A program made the translations under genes and the position numbers. Under the pieces are notes generated by a model. The model made no database searches and was not told where the DNA came from. It saw only the letters and a list, made by a program, of their open reading frames with translations. From positions 1 through 32,531 of the forward strand of contig CAMCME010000014.1 in NCBI GenBank assembly GCA_945875925.1: 32,531 nt of DNA. Reading direction: 5' to 3'. Numbering within the stretch: the first letter of the stretch is position 1; every line of letters starts with the position of its first letter. The DNA is from Rickettsia typhi. GTDB lineage: Bacteria; Pseudomonadota; Alphaproteobacteria; Rickettsiales; UBA1997. Shown here in pieces: positions 1-7,836 of the stretch.

Positions 1-723
1 CATGGCATCAATTATGTCCTAGAAAAACATGATTCAATTGTAGTCATTGAGGACGATATTGTAACCTCTAAAGATTTTTTAAAATTCATCAATCAGGCTC
101 TAGAATTTTACAAAGAAGAAGAAAATATTTGGTGCATTGGCGGTTTTAATTATCCAAAAAATATCCTCACTTATCCGCAAAATTACCAAGAAGATATTTT
201 CTTCATCAAGGGCCGCAACTGCGCTTGGGGCTGGGGAACTTGGAAGGATAGATGGAGTAAAATTGATTTTGAAATTTCCGATTTTAACGAATTTATCAAA
301 GACAAAAAAGCCGTAAAAGAATTTAACAAAGCTGGCGGAAATATGGCTGAAATGTTACGCCTACAAAAAGAAGGAAAAATAAATGCTTGGGACATTCAAA
401 TGTCTTACACCATGTTTAAAAATAACGGCTATACAATGTTGCCAATTAAGCCTCTAACTAAAAATATCGGCTTTGATAATAGCGGAACTCACACGGTTGG
501 CGAATTAGATTTAACTAGTTTTGAATTTGAAGATTTTTCTAATTTTAAACTGAAAAAACTGGCGGAAATTTCTAATAATTATTTGGCGGAAAGTGTTTAT
601 TTTGGCTTTCACAAAGATAAATGTTCTTTGCTGAAATGGTGCACTTCGAAGAAAAAATTGAGAAGTTTGAAATGGATGGCCGTGGGGATTTTGCTTGGGG
701 TTTTGCTTTCTAAGATTTTTTAA
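1..723 (+). CDS. Glycosyltransferase, GNT-I/HlpA-like (5' end outside window)
   Basis: The frame is open from base 1 to the TAA at 721-723, so about 240 C-terminal residues are visible and the start lies to the left. The visible part opens with an acidic motif VVIEDDIV (residues 14-21 of the fragment), which resembles the metal/nucleotide-sugar binding DXD-type motif of GNT-I-like and family 2 transferases. It is followed by WCIGGFN and the aromatic stretch GRNCAWGWGTWKDRW, typical of bacterial sugar transferases of this kind. The protein ends in a hydrophobic stretch (about the last 18 residues, WMAVGILLGVLLSKIF), a possible membrane tail. Known for the family: transfer of a sugar from a nucleotide donor. 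The acceptor is unknown. A hairpin terminator follows directly. Confidence 0.75.
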   Translation, partial: HGINYVLEKHDSIVVIEDDIVTSKDFLKFINQALEFYKEEENIWCIGGFNYPKNILTYPQNYQEDIFFIKGRNCAWGWGTWKDRWSKIDFEISDFNEFIKDKKAVKEFNKAGGNMAEMLRLQKEGKINAWDIQMSYTMFKNNGYTMLPIKPLTKNIGFDNSGTHTVGELDLTSFEFEDFSNFKLKKLAEISNNYLAESVYFGFHKDKCSLLKWCTSKKKLRSLKWMAVGILLGVLLSKIF

Positions 724-739
724 GAAAACCATCATCACC

Positions 740-766
740 GCCTTTTGAGCGGAGTCGAAACCAGCA
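740..766 (+). repeat. Solitary half-copy of the GGAGTCGAAACCAGC repeat
   Basis: The segment GCGGAGTCGAAACCAGC matches the arms of the inverted repeat at 14586-14688 almost exactly. Here only one arm is present, between the glycosyltransferase stop and the terminator. It looks like a degenerate or half element of the same dispersed family. Confidence 0.6.
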
Positions 767-790
767 GTTTAGGATTAACCTAAAAAACAT

Positions 791-830
791 AAAAAAACTC
801 GTCATTCTTATTTGAATGACGAGTTTTTTT
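791..830. terminator. Bidirectional rho-independent terminator
   Basis: A perfect inverted repeat with 17-base arms (791-807 and 814-830) and a 6-base loop (TTATTT). The core ACTCGTCATTC pairs with GAATGACGAGT and is flanked by seven A's on the left and seven T's on the right, so each strand carries a T-tract after the stem. It lies between two convergent genes, the glycosyltransferase on plus and argB on minus, and can serve both. Confidence 0.9.
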
Positions 831-853
831 ATTTATAAAAGATAATCTTTTTA

Positions 854-1822
854 CTACAAAATCATAGTCCCCGCACCGCTCTCAGTGAAAATTTCCATCA
901 ATAAAATATTATCCACTGCACCATTTAGAATGTGAGAAAAGGCTACTCCTGATTCTAGTGCAGAAATACAAGTTTCAATTTTTGGAATCATGCCGCCAGT
1001 AATCACGCCGTCATGAATCATTTGTTTGGCAGTTGCGATATTTAAGTGACTAACTAATTCGCCATTTGGCAACATCACGCCATCAACATCAGAAAGAATA
1101 ACTAATTTCAAAGCTTGCAGGGCACTCGCAATTGCACCAGCAGCAGTGTCAGCATTGATATTGAAAGTTTCACCATTATCGCCAATTCCAATTGGAGCAA
1201 TAACTGGAATGATATCAGAATCTTCAAAGATTGATAAAATTTCTGGGTCAATTTTGTAAGGCTCACCCACAAAACCTAAATTCAAAATTTTCTCAATATT
1301 TGAATCAGGATCTTTTTTGGTTCTAGTAAGTTTTTTAGCTTTAATCAAATTGCCATCTTTACCGCAAATTCCAATTGCTTTGCCGCCAGCTGCGTTAATT
1401 TCTTTAACGATAATTTTATTTATTGAACCCGCTAAAACCATTTCTACCACATCCACAGTGTCAGAATCTGTAACACGAAGGCCATCAACGAAAGAAGATT
1501 TAATATTCAATTTAGCCAACATTTGACCAATTTGTGGTCCGCCGCCATGAACTATGATTGGGTTAATTCCAACTTGTTTTAGAAGAACTACATTTTTGGC
1601 AAAATTTTTCAAATTTCCATCTCCGCCCATTGCGCTTCCGCCAAATTTTATCACAAAAGTTTCACCAGCAAATTTAGTCATGTAAGGCAAAGCTTCACAA
1701 AGAACTTCAGCTTTTCTAGCCCATTCTTGACGATTTTTTTCTTTTTGCATCTCAAGCTTTTCAACTGGAGTAATGTTTTCGTCTTTTTTTACATCACCGA
1801 AATTTAGGATATTATTAGTCAT
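854..1822 (-). CDS. argB: Acetylglutamate kinase
   Basis: ArgB phosphorylates N-acetyl-L-glutamate with ATP, the second step of arginine synthesis, in the cytosol. Visible amino acid kinase motifs: VIKFGGSAM (K59 as the likely phosphate-binding lysine), IIVHGGGPQIG around residues 90-100, GLRVTD, NINADTAAGAIA, LSDVDGVML and the C-terminal GAGTMIL. At 322 aa it is longer than a typical 290-300 aa enzyme. The extra residues form a helical N-terminal segment (about residues 18-48), which in arginine-inhibited hexameric NAGKs mediates ring assembly, so feedback inhibition by arginine is plausible (inference). It is the last gene of the minus-strand run, 81 bases after bioD, with the hairpin terminator beyond. 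ATG start; no clear Shine-Dalgarno. Confidence 0.95.
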   Translation of the reverse strand: MTNNILNFGDVKKDENITPVEKLEMQKEKNRQEWARKAEVLCEALPYMTKFAGETFVIKFGGSAMGGDGNLKNFAKNVVLLKQVGINPIIVHGGGPQIGQMLAKLNIKSSFVDGLRVTDSDTVDVVEMVLAGSINKIIVKEINAAGGKAIGICGKDGNLIKAKKLTRTKKDPDSNIEKILNLGFVGEPYKIDPEILSIFEDSDIIPVIAPIGIGDNGETFNINADTAAGAIASALQALKLVILSDVDGVMLPNGELVSHLNIATAKQMIHDGVITGGMIPKIETCISALESGVAFSHILNGAVDNILLMEIFTESGAGTMIL

Positions 1823-1903
1823 TTATTTGCTGAATTTATAGAGATTTAAAGAATGAAATTAAATGGTGACAAGCATGTTGGTTATTTTTTACGGACTGCG
1901 TTT

Positions 1904-2575
1904 TTAATCAAGAAAAACATTAATCGAAACTGTCTTTATTTTGCTGAAATTTTCTATTGTCGAAACCATGTCAGACATCTGGCCTGCAAAAGACGGATCA
2001 CCATTTAAAAAATGATCATTAATAATCACTTTCTCAATCAAAATATTTTTACTTTTTAAAGCTTCAATTGCACAAAGTGTGTGACTAATTGCGCCTAAAT
2101 AATTGGCGCTTAGAAGCAAAGTTGGAATCTTTAATTCTGCAATCAAATCTAAAAAATTTTTATCATCACTAATTGGTGTCATCACTCCACCCGCGGCTTC
2201 AATCAATAAAAATTTATTTTCTTTTTGCGCCTGCAAAATTTCCTTACGACAAAAATTTGCCACTTCCAAAAAATCAATTTTTTTATTTTCAGCTTTAGCT
2301 GCTAACTGCGGTGAAATTGGGGCTTTAAAACGCCAAGGAGTTATAGAATTGAAATTTTCTTCAACTAAATCTTTGCCTAAAACTTTAAGAATTTTTGCGC
2401 AGTCGCTGCTTAAATCATCATCATTAAAACCACTTGCAACAGGCTTAATCGCGTGAACTAAATTTTGTGTTTCTTGTAATTTTTTACAGAGATTCTCAAC
2501 TAAAAAAGTCTTACCCAAATCAGTGCCAATGGCTGTGATAAAATAAATTTTTTCGTCAAGAATTTCCGCTGACAT
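1904..2575 (-). CDS. bioD: Dethiobiotin synthetase
   Basis: BioD closes the ureido ring of 7,8-diaminopelargonate with CO2 and ATP to give dethiobiotin, the penultimate biotin step. At 223 aa it is of normal length. Visible: a P-loop-like GTDLGKT near residues 17-23 (the usual form is GTDTxVGKT, so this copy is shorter by about two residues), HAIKPVASG for the substrate lysine, IEAAGGVMTPI and LSANYLGAISHT. Its ATG begins one base after the TAG stop of the upstream GspF/PilC gene, so the two are probably translationally coupled although functionally unrelated. No other biotin gene is in the window. Confidence 0.9.
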   Translation of the reverse strand: MSAEILDEKIYFITAIGTDLGKTFLVENLCKKLQETQNLVHAIKPVASGFNDDDLSSDCAKILKVLGKDLVEENFNSITPWRFKAPISPQLAAKAENKKIDFLEVANFCRKEILQAQKENKFLLIEAAGGVMTPISDDKNFLDLIAELKIPTLLLSANYLGAISHTLCAIEALKSKNILIEKVIINDHFLNGDPSFAGQMSDMVSTIENFSKIKTVSINVFLD

Positions 2576-2576
2576 T

Positions 2577-3776
2577 CTAGCTTAATTTCGAGAATGTAGA
2601 ATAGATCGGACCAAATACCGCAATGGTAATCCACGCAATCATACCACCCATCACCATGGTTAGAGTTGGTTGAATCATCGCTACTAGTTTATCAATCGAG
2701 TCGTTTATTTCGCGGTCATAGAAGAACTTAATGTTATACAAAGCACTTTCCATATTACCACTATCCTCACCAATTTTAAACATTCTAACTACAAGGTTTG
2801 GAAAATAGCCGGTTAAAGCAATTGATTTGGCCAAAGATTGACCTTCGGAAACTTGCTCTTTCACCATGATGATACTTTTTTTGATGGCCTTGTTTTTAAT
2901 AACGCCACCAGCAGCATCCAAACATTCCAAAACACCTAGACCACTTTTAAAAGTCATAGAGAAAAATTGGCAAAATTTTGCGGCGTCCAATTTATTTAAA
3001 ATTCCACCCATGATCGGAATTTTTAATTTAAAATCGTCAATCCTTAAAGCCATTTTTGGAAAACGACCCATAATTTTCAAAGTGATCCAAATGGTAGGAA
3101 CTGAGAAAACAATTAAATACCAATTATTTTTTAAGAAGTCAGAAAAGGCGATTAGAGAAGTTGTGGTAACTGGCAATTTTAAATTTTGAGAAAGCAAGAA
3201 TCCCGTAACTTTAGGAACTACCACCGAAGTCATAATACCAAGAACCAAGAACATCGTACAAATACCAAAAATTGGGCCGTTAGTGGCTTTTTTGGTTTTT
3301 CTTTTGATATCCATATTCCATTTCAAGTCATCAATAATACTGGAAAAAGCTTCAGATAAGTTACCAGTTTTTTCACCTGTTGAAATCAAACCTGCATAAA
3401 TCGGACTGAAGACATCAGGATGTCTTGCTAAACTCTCAGAAAATAAACTACCATTTTTGATAGCTTCGTGAACTTCATGCATCAAACCTTTAATTTTCGG
3501 AGAATCAGAAGTTTCTTTAAGATCATAAATTGAATCAACAATTGAAACACCGGCGCGATCAAGCTGTTCAAGATGCACGAAAGTGGCAATCAAATCTCTA
3601 GGATTAACTTTGTTTCTGAAACTAAATCCACCTTGATCTTTTTCTATCTTGCAAGAAACCAATTCCAAACCAATATCTTTAAGCAGAGTAACTAATTCAG
3701 ATTGGTTTTCTGCTGCCATTTTATCTTTTATAAAACGACCATCTTTGTTCAGTGCTTTATAGCGATAGTGATTCAT
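2577..3776 (-). CDS. Type II secretion/type IV pilus inner-membrane protein F (GspF/PilC family)
   Basis: A 399-aa polytopic protein with the family's usual plan: an N-terminal segment beginning YRYKALNKDGRFIK and two cytoplasmic T2SSF helical-bundle domains (about 65-165 and 265-365). These are separated by hydrophobic segments around 168-190 and 217-235, with a C-terminal membrane helix around 366-393. The second domain carries the typical GLGVLECLDAAG and KIGEDSGNMESAL stretches. Such proteins form the inner-membrane platform that works with the assembly ATPase and pseudopilins. None of those partners is in this window, so the gene is isolated here. The gene is followed with a one-base gap by bioD and preceded by def. 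Confidence 0.9.
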   Translation of the reverse strand: MNHYRYKALNKDGRFIKDKMAAENQSELVTLLKDIGLELVSCKIEKDQGGFSFRNKVNPRDLIATFVHLEQLDRAGVSIVDSIYDLKETSDSPKIKGLMHEVHEAIKNGSLFSESLARHPDVFSPIYAGLISTGEKTGNLSEAFSSIIDDLKWNMDIKRKTKKATNGPIFGICTMFLVLGIMTSVVVPKVTGFLLSQNLKLPVTTTSLIAFSDFLKNNWYLIVFSVPTIWITLKIMGRFPKMALRIDDFKLKIPIMGGILNKLDAAKFCQFFSMTFKSGLGVLECLDAAGGVIKNKAIKKSIIMVKEQVSEGQSLAKSIALTGYFPNLVVRMFKIGEDSGNMESALYNIKFFYDREINDSIDKLVAMIQPTLTMVMGGMIAWITIAVFGPIYSTFSKLS

Positions 3777-3813
3777 TTTTGCTTAAATTAATGTTGGAAT
3801 TTGGTAAATTTAT

Positions 3814-4377
3814 CTATTTATGAGATTGTAATTTTTTCATTTTTTTCAAAATCACATCTCTCTTTAATCTAGAAATATGATCAACAAAAGTGACACCATT
3901 TAAGTGATCAATTTCATGTTGAATGCAAGTTGCCATGATACCATGCAGATTCATAGTTTGTTCTTTACCATTATAATCTATAAATTTTACCATCACTCCT
4001 TCAGGTCTTGTAACCATGGCACGCATGTCTGGAAAAGAAAGGCATCCCTCATTATAGTCAGATAGATCTTCTGAGGTTTTAACAATTTCTGGATTTATGA
4101 AATAAATAGGATTGGTATTTTTTACATGAACTCCGTCACATCCACGATGATCATGGTGATGATGTTGATGTTCTTCAGATTCATAATTAACATCCATAAC
4201 TACCACTCTTTTAAGAACGCCAACTTGGACAGCAGCAAGGCCCAAACCATTTTCTGAATACATAGTGTGAACCATGTCATCCATAAATTTGCGCAAATCA
4301 TCATCAATTTTTTCAACTGGTTTAGAAACTTTTTTTAAGAATGGATCTGGTGCAATAACGATTGGTAAAACGGTCAT
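3814..4377 (-). CDS. def: Peptide deformylase with a histidine-rich loop
   Basis: Removes the formyl group from the initiator methionine of new proteins. All three signature motifs are present in a 187-aa protein: GLGLAAVQ (44-51), EGCLS (110-114, C112 metal ligand) and QHEIDH (153-158, with the two His ligands and the catalytic Glu). Between the first two motifs lies an unusual loop, residues 66-81, with the run HQHHHHDH (six His) followed by C80. This resembles a metal-binding tail more than standard deformylase sequence. The rest is collinear with rickettsial enzymes, including the C-terminal SRLKRDVILKKMKKL helix. It is not next to fmt here. A half repeat lies in the 98-base gap upstream. 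Confidence 0.95.
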   Translation of the reverse strand: MTVLPIVIAPDPFLKKVSKPVEKIDDDLRKFMDDMVHTMYSENGLGLAAVQVGVLKRVVVMDVNYESEEHQHHHHDHRGCDGVHVKNTNPIYFINPEIVKTSEDLSDYNEGCLSFPDMRAMVTRPEGVMVKFIDYNGKEQTMNLHGIMATCIQHEIDHLNGVTFVDHISRLKRDVILKKMKKLQSHK

Positions 4378-4423
4378 GGAACTATTAATTGGAATTATTT
4401 AGAAAATCGAGTGCGCTAACATC

Positions 4424-4443
4424 ATGAAACAAGTTCAGGATGA
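4424..4443 (-). repeat. Half-copy of the GTCATCCTGAACTTGTTTCA repeat
   Basis: Bases 4424-4443 match TGAAACAAGTTCAGGATGA, one arm of the inverted repeat at 21461-21538. Only this arm remains, in the gap between purN and def. Confidence 0.6.
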
Positions 4444-4475
4444 AGGAATCCACCCCACATCACTTTAGTTATATC

Positions 4476-5066
4476 CTAAAGTTTCTCGCAAACTTTTTTT
4501 AACGCTTCTGGATAAATTTTATGCTCTTGTTGCAAAATTCGCGCTGCCAAAGTTTCTTTTGAATCATTTGGCAGAACTTGCACCGCAGCTTGGGCAATAA
4601 TTGGTCCGCTATCCATTTCTTCACGCACAAAATGCACAGTGCAGCCAGAAATTTTAGCGCCTGCTTTAATTGCATCACCAACTGCATCTGCACCTTTAAA
4701 TTCTGGCAAAAGTGATGGGTGAATATTAATCGCCGCATCCAACCAGCGATTCACAAACCAAGGAGAAAGCAATCTCATAAAGCCAGCAAGACATATAATT
4801 TTACATCCTCTTTTTTCAATTTCTTCGCTAACTTTTTTATCAAAAGCTTCGCGCGGATTTGGCTCATTTGAAAAATCTTTATGATTAATCGCTATCGTGT
4901 CAATACCACAAGATTTAGCAAATTCTAAACCCAAAGCATCTGTTTTATTTGCAAGAACCAAGGCAACTTCTGCCGGAAATTGTGGATCTTCGCAAGCCTT
5001 AATTAAAGCCTGCATATTTGATCCGCGACCCGAAATTAAAATTGCAATTTTTGTTTTTTTTATCAT
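4476..5066 (-). CDS. purN: Phosphoribosylglycinamide formyltransferase
   Basis: Transfers a formyl group from 10-formyl-THF to GAR, the third step of purine synthesis. The 196-aa protein is typical. It shows the N-terminal phosphate-binding ILISGRGSNMQALI, the folate region ICLAGFMRLLSPWF, the catalytic INIHPSLLPEFKG (Asn and His) and GCTVHFVREEMDSGPII with the catalytic Asp. It lies only five bases downstream of the last lipoprotein gene, so it is probably read through from the lipoprotein array. No other pur gene is present. Confidence 0.95.
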   Translation of the reverse strand: MIKKTKIAILISGRGSNMQALIKACEDPQFPAEVALVLANKTDALGLEFAKSCGIDTIAINHKDFSNEPNPREAFDKKVSEEIEKRGCKIICLAGFMRLLSPWFVNRWLDAAINIHPSLLPEFKGADAVGDAIKAGAKISGCTVHFVREEMDSGPIIAQAAVQVLPNDSKETLAARILQQEHKIYPEALKKVCEKL

Positions 5067-5071
5067 TGAAA

Positions 5072-5614
5072 TTACTGACCAAAAATTTGTCCTTTAGAGC
5101 CACCTGCCCATAATGGATTTGCGCCAAATAATGAGCTATCTCCAGATCCACCAAAAACCCCTACAAAATCACCGACATTTCCACCAACATTATCTTTCAA
5201 AGGCGCGCCTGAAGTACCAAGAAACATACCTCCCCAGGCCTGATTAATATCACGAGAAGAAAATGTCGAATCATATCCATAAGGCAAAATAAACCTATCC
5301 CAAGAACCGTTCGCACCTGTTTGACCAGAAAGAGATTGTTGGAAACACCATGTGTAACCCCTTTGGTGACCAAAACGATATTCAGGATTTCCGATCATCA
5401 CTGGATCATATTTATAACTATTTTTTGAACGATAATAAACGTTACTACGAGCGTAAGTTGAACTTGAACAACCATCTTTCCAACCTTTTTGGAAGGCTTG
5501 AGTTCCTTCCGGAACATCAGGATTTGTTCCCATATAAAATGGCAAAGAAGCTTTGGAAAACCACTTACAACCATCAAGTTGCAACAGCAAAATTATTAAA
5601 ATTATTTTTTTCAT
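5072..5614 (-). CDS. Two-cysteine GWKDGC lipoprotein, paralogue 4 (with Gly-rich tail)
   Basis: A 180-aa predicted lipoprotein: a short hydrophobic signal and a lipobox LDGC with lipidated Cys at 16. The mature part has FQKGWKDGC (41-49) and, after about 40 residues, PEYRFGHQRGYTWC (77-90). C49 and C90 line up with the two cysteines of the three upstream paralogues and could form a disulfide in the periplasm (inference). Unlike its siblings, which end soon after the second Cys, it continues with about 90 residues rich in Gly, Ser and aromatic residues (GGNVGDFVGVFGGSG and similar). It is the last of the four in transcription order, six bases after paralogue 3, and purN follows after five bases. 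I do not recognise the family and assign no function. Confidence 0.8.
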   Translation of the reverse strand: MKKIILIILLLQLDGCKWFSKASLPFYMGTNPDVPEGTQAFQKGWKDGCSSSTYARSNVYYRSKNSYKYDPVMIGNPEYRFGHQRGYTWCFQQSLSGQTGANGSWDRFILPYGYDSTFSSRDINQAWGGMFLGTSGAPLKDNVGGNVGDFVGVFGGSGDSSLFGANPLWAGGSKGQIFGQ

Positions 5615-5620
5615 ATTTTT

Positions 5621-5983
5621 TTATTGATAACCAGAAAACACCGAGCCCCAAATACCACTTTTTTGCTTCACATAGTCATGACGATAGCAATACCAAAAAG
5701 CGTTACTCCAAGCAGTCTTATATTCAGAGGAATTAGCCATCCTATAACCATCGACAGCATTATTTCTATAAAATATTTTATAAAAAGTATTGCTACCACC
5801 CGACATGCCAGTTTCGCAACCATCTTTCCATCCCATCTGAAATTCCGGTGATGATCTTTTTATATCTTCTACGAAATTTTTATCAGGTCTTTCAGGAAAA
5901 ATATTGGCTATTCTTCTTTGGCAAGAAGACAGACCAAAAACTATTACAACTAATAAACAGGATTTTATAATTTTATTTTTCAT
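5621..5983 (-). CDS. Two-cysteine GWKDGC lipoprotein, paralogue 3
   Basis: A 120-aa predicted lipoprotein with a hydrophobic signal and lipobox LSSC (Cys 21). The mature part carries PEFQMGWKDGC (46-56) and SSEYKTAWSNAFWYC (85-99), with the two Cys 43 residues apart. Here the second motif has Ala-Trp in place of Gly-Trp. Its ATG overlaps the upstream paralogue's TAA as TAATG, so translation is likely coupled. Probable location is the periplasmic face of the inner or outer membrane. The family is not recognised. Confidence 0.8.
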   Translation of the reverse strand: MKNKIIKSCLLVVIVFGLSSCQRRIANIFPERPDKNFVEDIKRSSPEFQMGWKDGCETGMSGGSNTFYKIFYRNNAVDGYRMANSSEYKTAWSNAFWYCYRHDYVKQKSGIWGSVFSGYQ

Positions 5984-6336
5984 TATTCTAATGGACCATA
6001 TTTCATTGCTCTGAAGCTTTCATCTACAAATCCGGCTATGTGAAGAATGCAAGCGAACCAACCTTGTCCCCAGCCAGTTTGAAATTGTGAATCATGCTGA
6101 TAAATACCATTACCCATATCAGGACCATTTTTCTTTTTATAAACCCAAGAGTTAGAAAAAGCTTTCTGAGCCAAAGCTGAATTACATCCAGCATGCCATC
6201 CCGCCTGATATTCCGCAGGCCCTTCAGGAACTGCCAAACTAAGAGTAAGCGGCTGGTAGAAACCAGCATTATCTGGAATTCTGCAAGATCCCATCATTAA
6301 TGTTATAAGCAATATCGCTGCTATTTTTTTTATCAA
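5983..6336 (-). CDS. Two-cysteine GWxxGC lipoprotein, paralogue 2 (TTG start)
   Basis: A 117-aa predicted lipoprotein, lipobox MGSC (Cys 18), with motif 1 AEYQAGWHAGC (41-51) and motif 2 SQFQTGWGQGWFAC (83-96). The Cys spacing is 45. The start appears to be TTG at 6334-6336: an in-frame stop lies two codons upstream, with only ATT between, and GGATGA seven or eight bases upstream of the TTG could serve as ribosome-binding site. The stop overlaps the next gene as TAATG. Upstream is a 68-base gap after paralogue 1 in which I see no hairpin. Confidence 0.78.
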   Translation of the reverse strand: MIKKIAAILLITLMMGSCRIPDNAGFYQPLTLSLAVPEGPAEYQAGWHAGCNSALAQKAFSNSWVYKKKNGPDMGNGIYQHDSQFQTGWGQGWFACILHIAGFVDESFRAMKYGPLE

Positions 6337-6404
6337 AATTCATCCATTAAATATCTTGTGCAATTACCTATCAACAATTCCACAATTTCATGAAAGACCA
6401 GAAG

Positions 6405-6734
6405 TTATACAACATCCCAGTCTAAGATATAAGTGCATTGCTCAAAACCATCCCACCATCCCGTATTATAATCGGGACTTTTTTGCATTCTTTTAAAATC
6501 ATATTTTTTTTCGTTAATATCACTCATCAATCCTTTCGACGCCACATCCCAAGAAGATCCACATCCATCTTTAAAACCTTTGCCATATTCGCTTTCAGTG
6601 GAAGGAAAATTTCTGACGCCAGTAAGCGGTCTAGGCTTAGCTCCCCAATTCCAACTTGGAGGCATTGGTTCAATAAAAAAACTACAGGCCGACAAGTTGG
6701 TGATGACAAATAAAAAGATGATTTTTTTAAACAT
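6405..6734 (-). CDS. Two-cysteine GFKDGC lipoprotein, paralogue 1
   Basis: A 109-aa predicted lipoprotein, lipobox LSAC (Cys 17), with motif 1 SEYGKGFKDGC (48-58) and motif 2 SPDYNTGWWDGFEQC (86-100). The Cys spacing is 42. It begins three bases after the stop of the GT4 glycosyltransferase, so it is the first lipoprotein in the operon. The region between signal and first motif is Pro/Trp-rich. Function unknown. The four paralogues are strongly diverged outside the two motifs. Confidence 0.78.
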   Translation of the reverse strand: MFKKIIFLFVITNLSACSFFIEPMPPSWNWGAKPRPLTGVRNFPSTESEYGKGFKDGCGSSWDVASKGLMSDINEKKYDFKRMQKSPDYNTGWWDGFEQCTYILDWDVV

Positions 6735-6737
6735 TGT

Positions 6738-7781
6738 TTAAGTAATTTTTTGCAAGATTTTTGAAATTTCTTGATTCAGAAGATCAAAACTAAATTCTTT
6801 TTCAAGTTTTGCGAAAGCTTTTTTTGTAATAGCCTGATAAAAAGACACTTCACTTGAAGCCTCGATTATTTTTTCCGCCAATTCTTCAGAATTTTCATTA
6901 GCAAATAAAAGCCCATTTTCACGATTTTTTATCAGCAATTTTCCACCATCTGTATCTGAAGAAATAACTAAAGTTGAATTTAAAAATCCTTCCAAAATCA
7001 CCAAACCAAATGGCTCTTCTCGAGATGGCACGCAAAAAATATCCACATCTTTGAAGAAAGATTTTTTATCTATCACCACACCAAAAAACTCACATTTATC
7101 AAAAATATTTTGGGCTTTGGTCAATTCTTCAATTGTCTTCCAACCATAGCTTCCTAGAACTTCAAAGCCGCCAATTTTCAATTTAAAATCATGATTTCTT
7201 TGGGCCAAAATTCCACAAGCTTTAATCAAAATATCAAAACCTTTGCGAGGTTCAATTCTGCCATAAATGGCAATTGTCGGAATTAGTTTTGGAGTCTTTT
7301 CTTGGTAAGCCTGATCCACCTTAATCACATTTGGTAAGATAAAAGATTTATTTGCAGCAAAACCTTCTTTTACCACCAAATCAGAAATTTGCTGATTGAT
7401 GCTGATAATGTAATCGCAGTGCAAAGATTTTTTGAAAGTAATGCCGTGATTTACTGCTACGGATTTAACTTTAGTCAATCCTATTTTATTAAAAACTCTC
7501 ACCAATTTCATCCATCTCATCAAACGATTAGAATGGCAAATTATTATGTCGGGCTTGAAACAAAAAATAATTTTCAGCAAATTCAAAAAATCAAAAATCT
7601 GATTAGAATTTTTCAATTTGAAGATTTTTTTTAATCCCCCAATTTCATATTTGTCATTGCCATTATCTGAAATTAACAAAGCAACTTCATGACCATTTTG
7701 AACAAGAATTTGATTGTAATTGCGAAATACCTGATCAACTCCTCCAATAGATTGAGCGTGAATTGCGTTTATAATTTTCAT
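6738..7781 (-). CDS. Glycosyltransferase family 4 (GT-B fold)
   Basis: A 347-aa GT-B glycosyltransferase. The N-terminal half begins MKIINAIHAQSIGGVDQVF with the usual Gly-rich first loop. The C-terminal half has FILPNVIKVD, IYGRIEPRKGFDILIKA and the EX7E-type motif EEPFGLVILEGF, then SDTDGGKLLI. The family transfers sugars from nucleotide donors to lipid, polysaccharide or protein acceptors at the inner membrane. No membrane helix is evident. It is the first gene of the operon leading into the lipoprotein array (gap three bases), which may mean a role in decorating the envelope, though this is inference. It lies divergent to ygfZ across a 106-base gap. Confidence 0.88.
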   Translation of the reverse strand: MKIINAIHAQSIGGVDQVFRNYNQILVQNGHEVALLISDNGNDKYEIGGLKKIFKLKNSNQIFDFLNLLKIIFCFKPDIIICHSNRLMRWMKLVRVFNKIGLTKVKSVAVNHGITFKKSLHCDYIISINQQISDLVVKEGFAANKSFILPNVIKVDQAYQEKTPKLIPTIAIYGRIEPRKGFDILIKACGILAQRNHDFKLKIGGFEVLGSYGWKTIEELTKAQNIFDKCEFFGVVIDKKSFFKDVDIFCVPSREEPFGLVILEGFLNSTLVISSDTDGGKLLIKNRENGLLFANENSEELAEKIIEASSEVSFYQAITKKAFAKLEKEFSFDLLNQEISKILQKIT

Positions 7782-7836
7782 ATACAGTATTAAACTTGGG
7801 CTTTAAGATATTTAAGTGGTTAAAATGCAAAACCTC

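Noticed and set aside
2103..2456. A 117-aa plus-strand open frame inside bioD
   Set aside because: It lies wholly opposite the conserved bioD coding sequence and is a shadow.
5350..5736. A 128-aa plus-strand open frame opposite two lipoprotein genes
   Set aside because: It is antisense to genes with clear lipoboxes and family motifs, and its own sequence shows no recognisable domain or composition.
5072..6734. The lipoproteins as VirB7 components of the T4SS
   Set aside because: VirB7 proteins are shorter and lack the duplicated GW/Cys motif. The T4SS gene is over 25 kb away. There is no sequence support.
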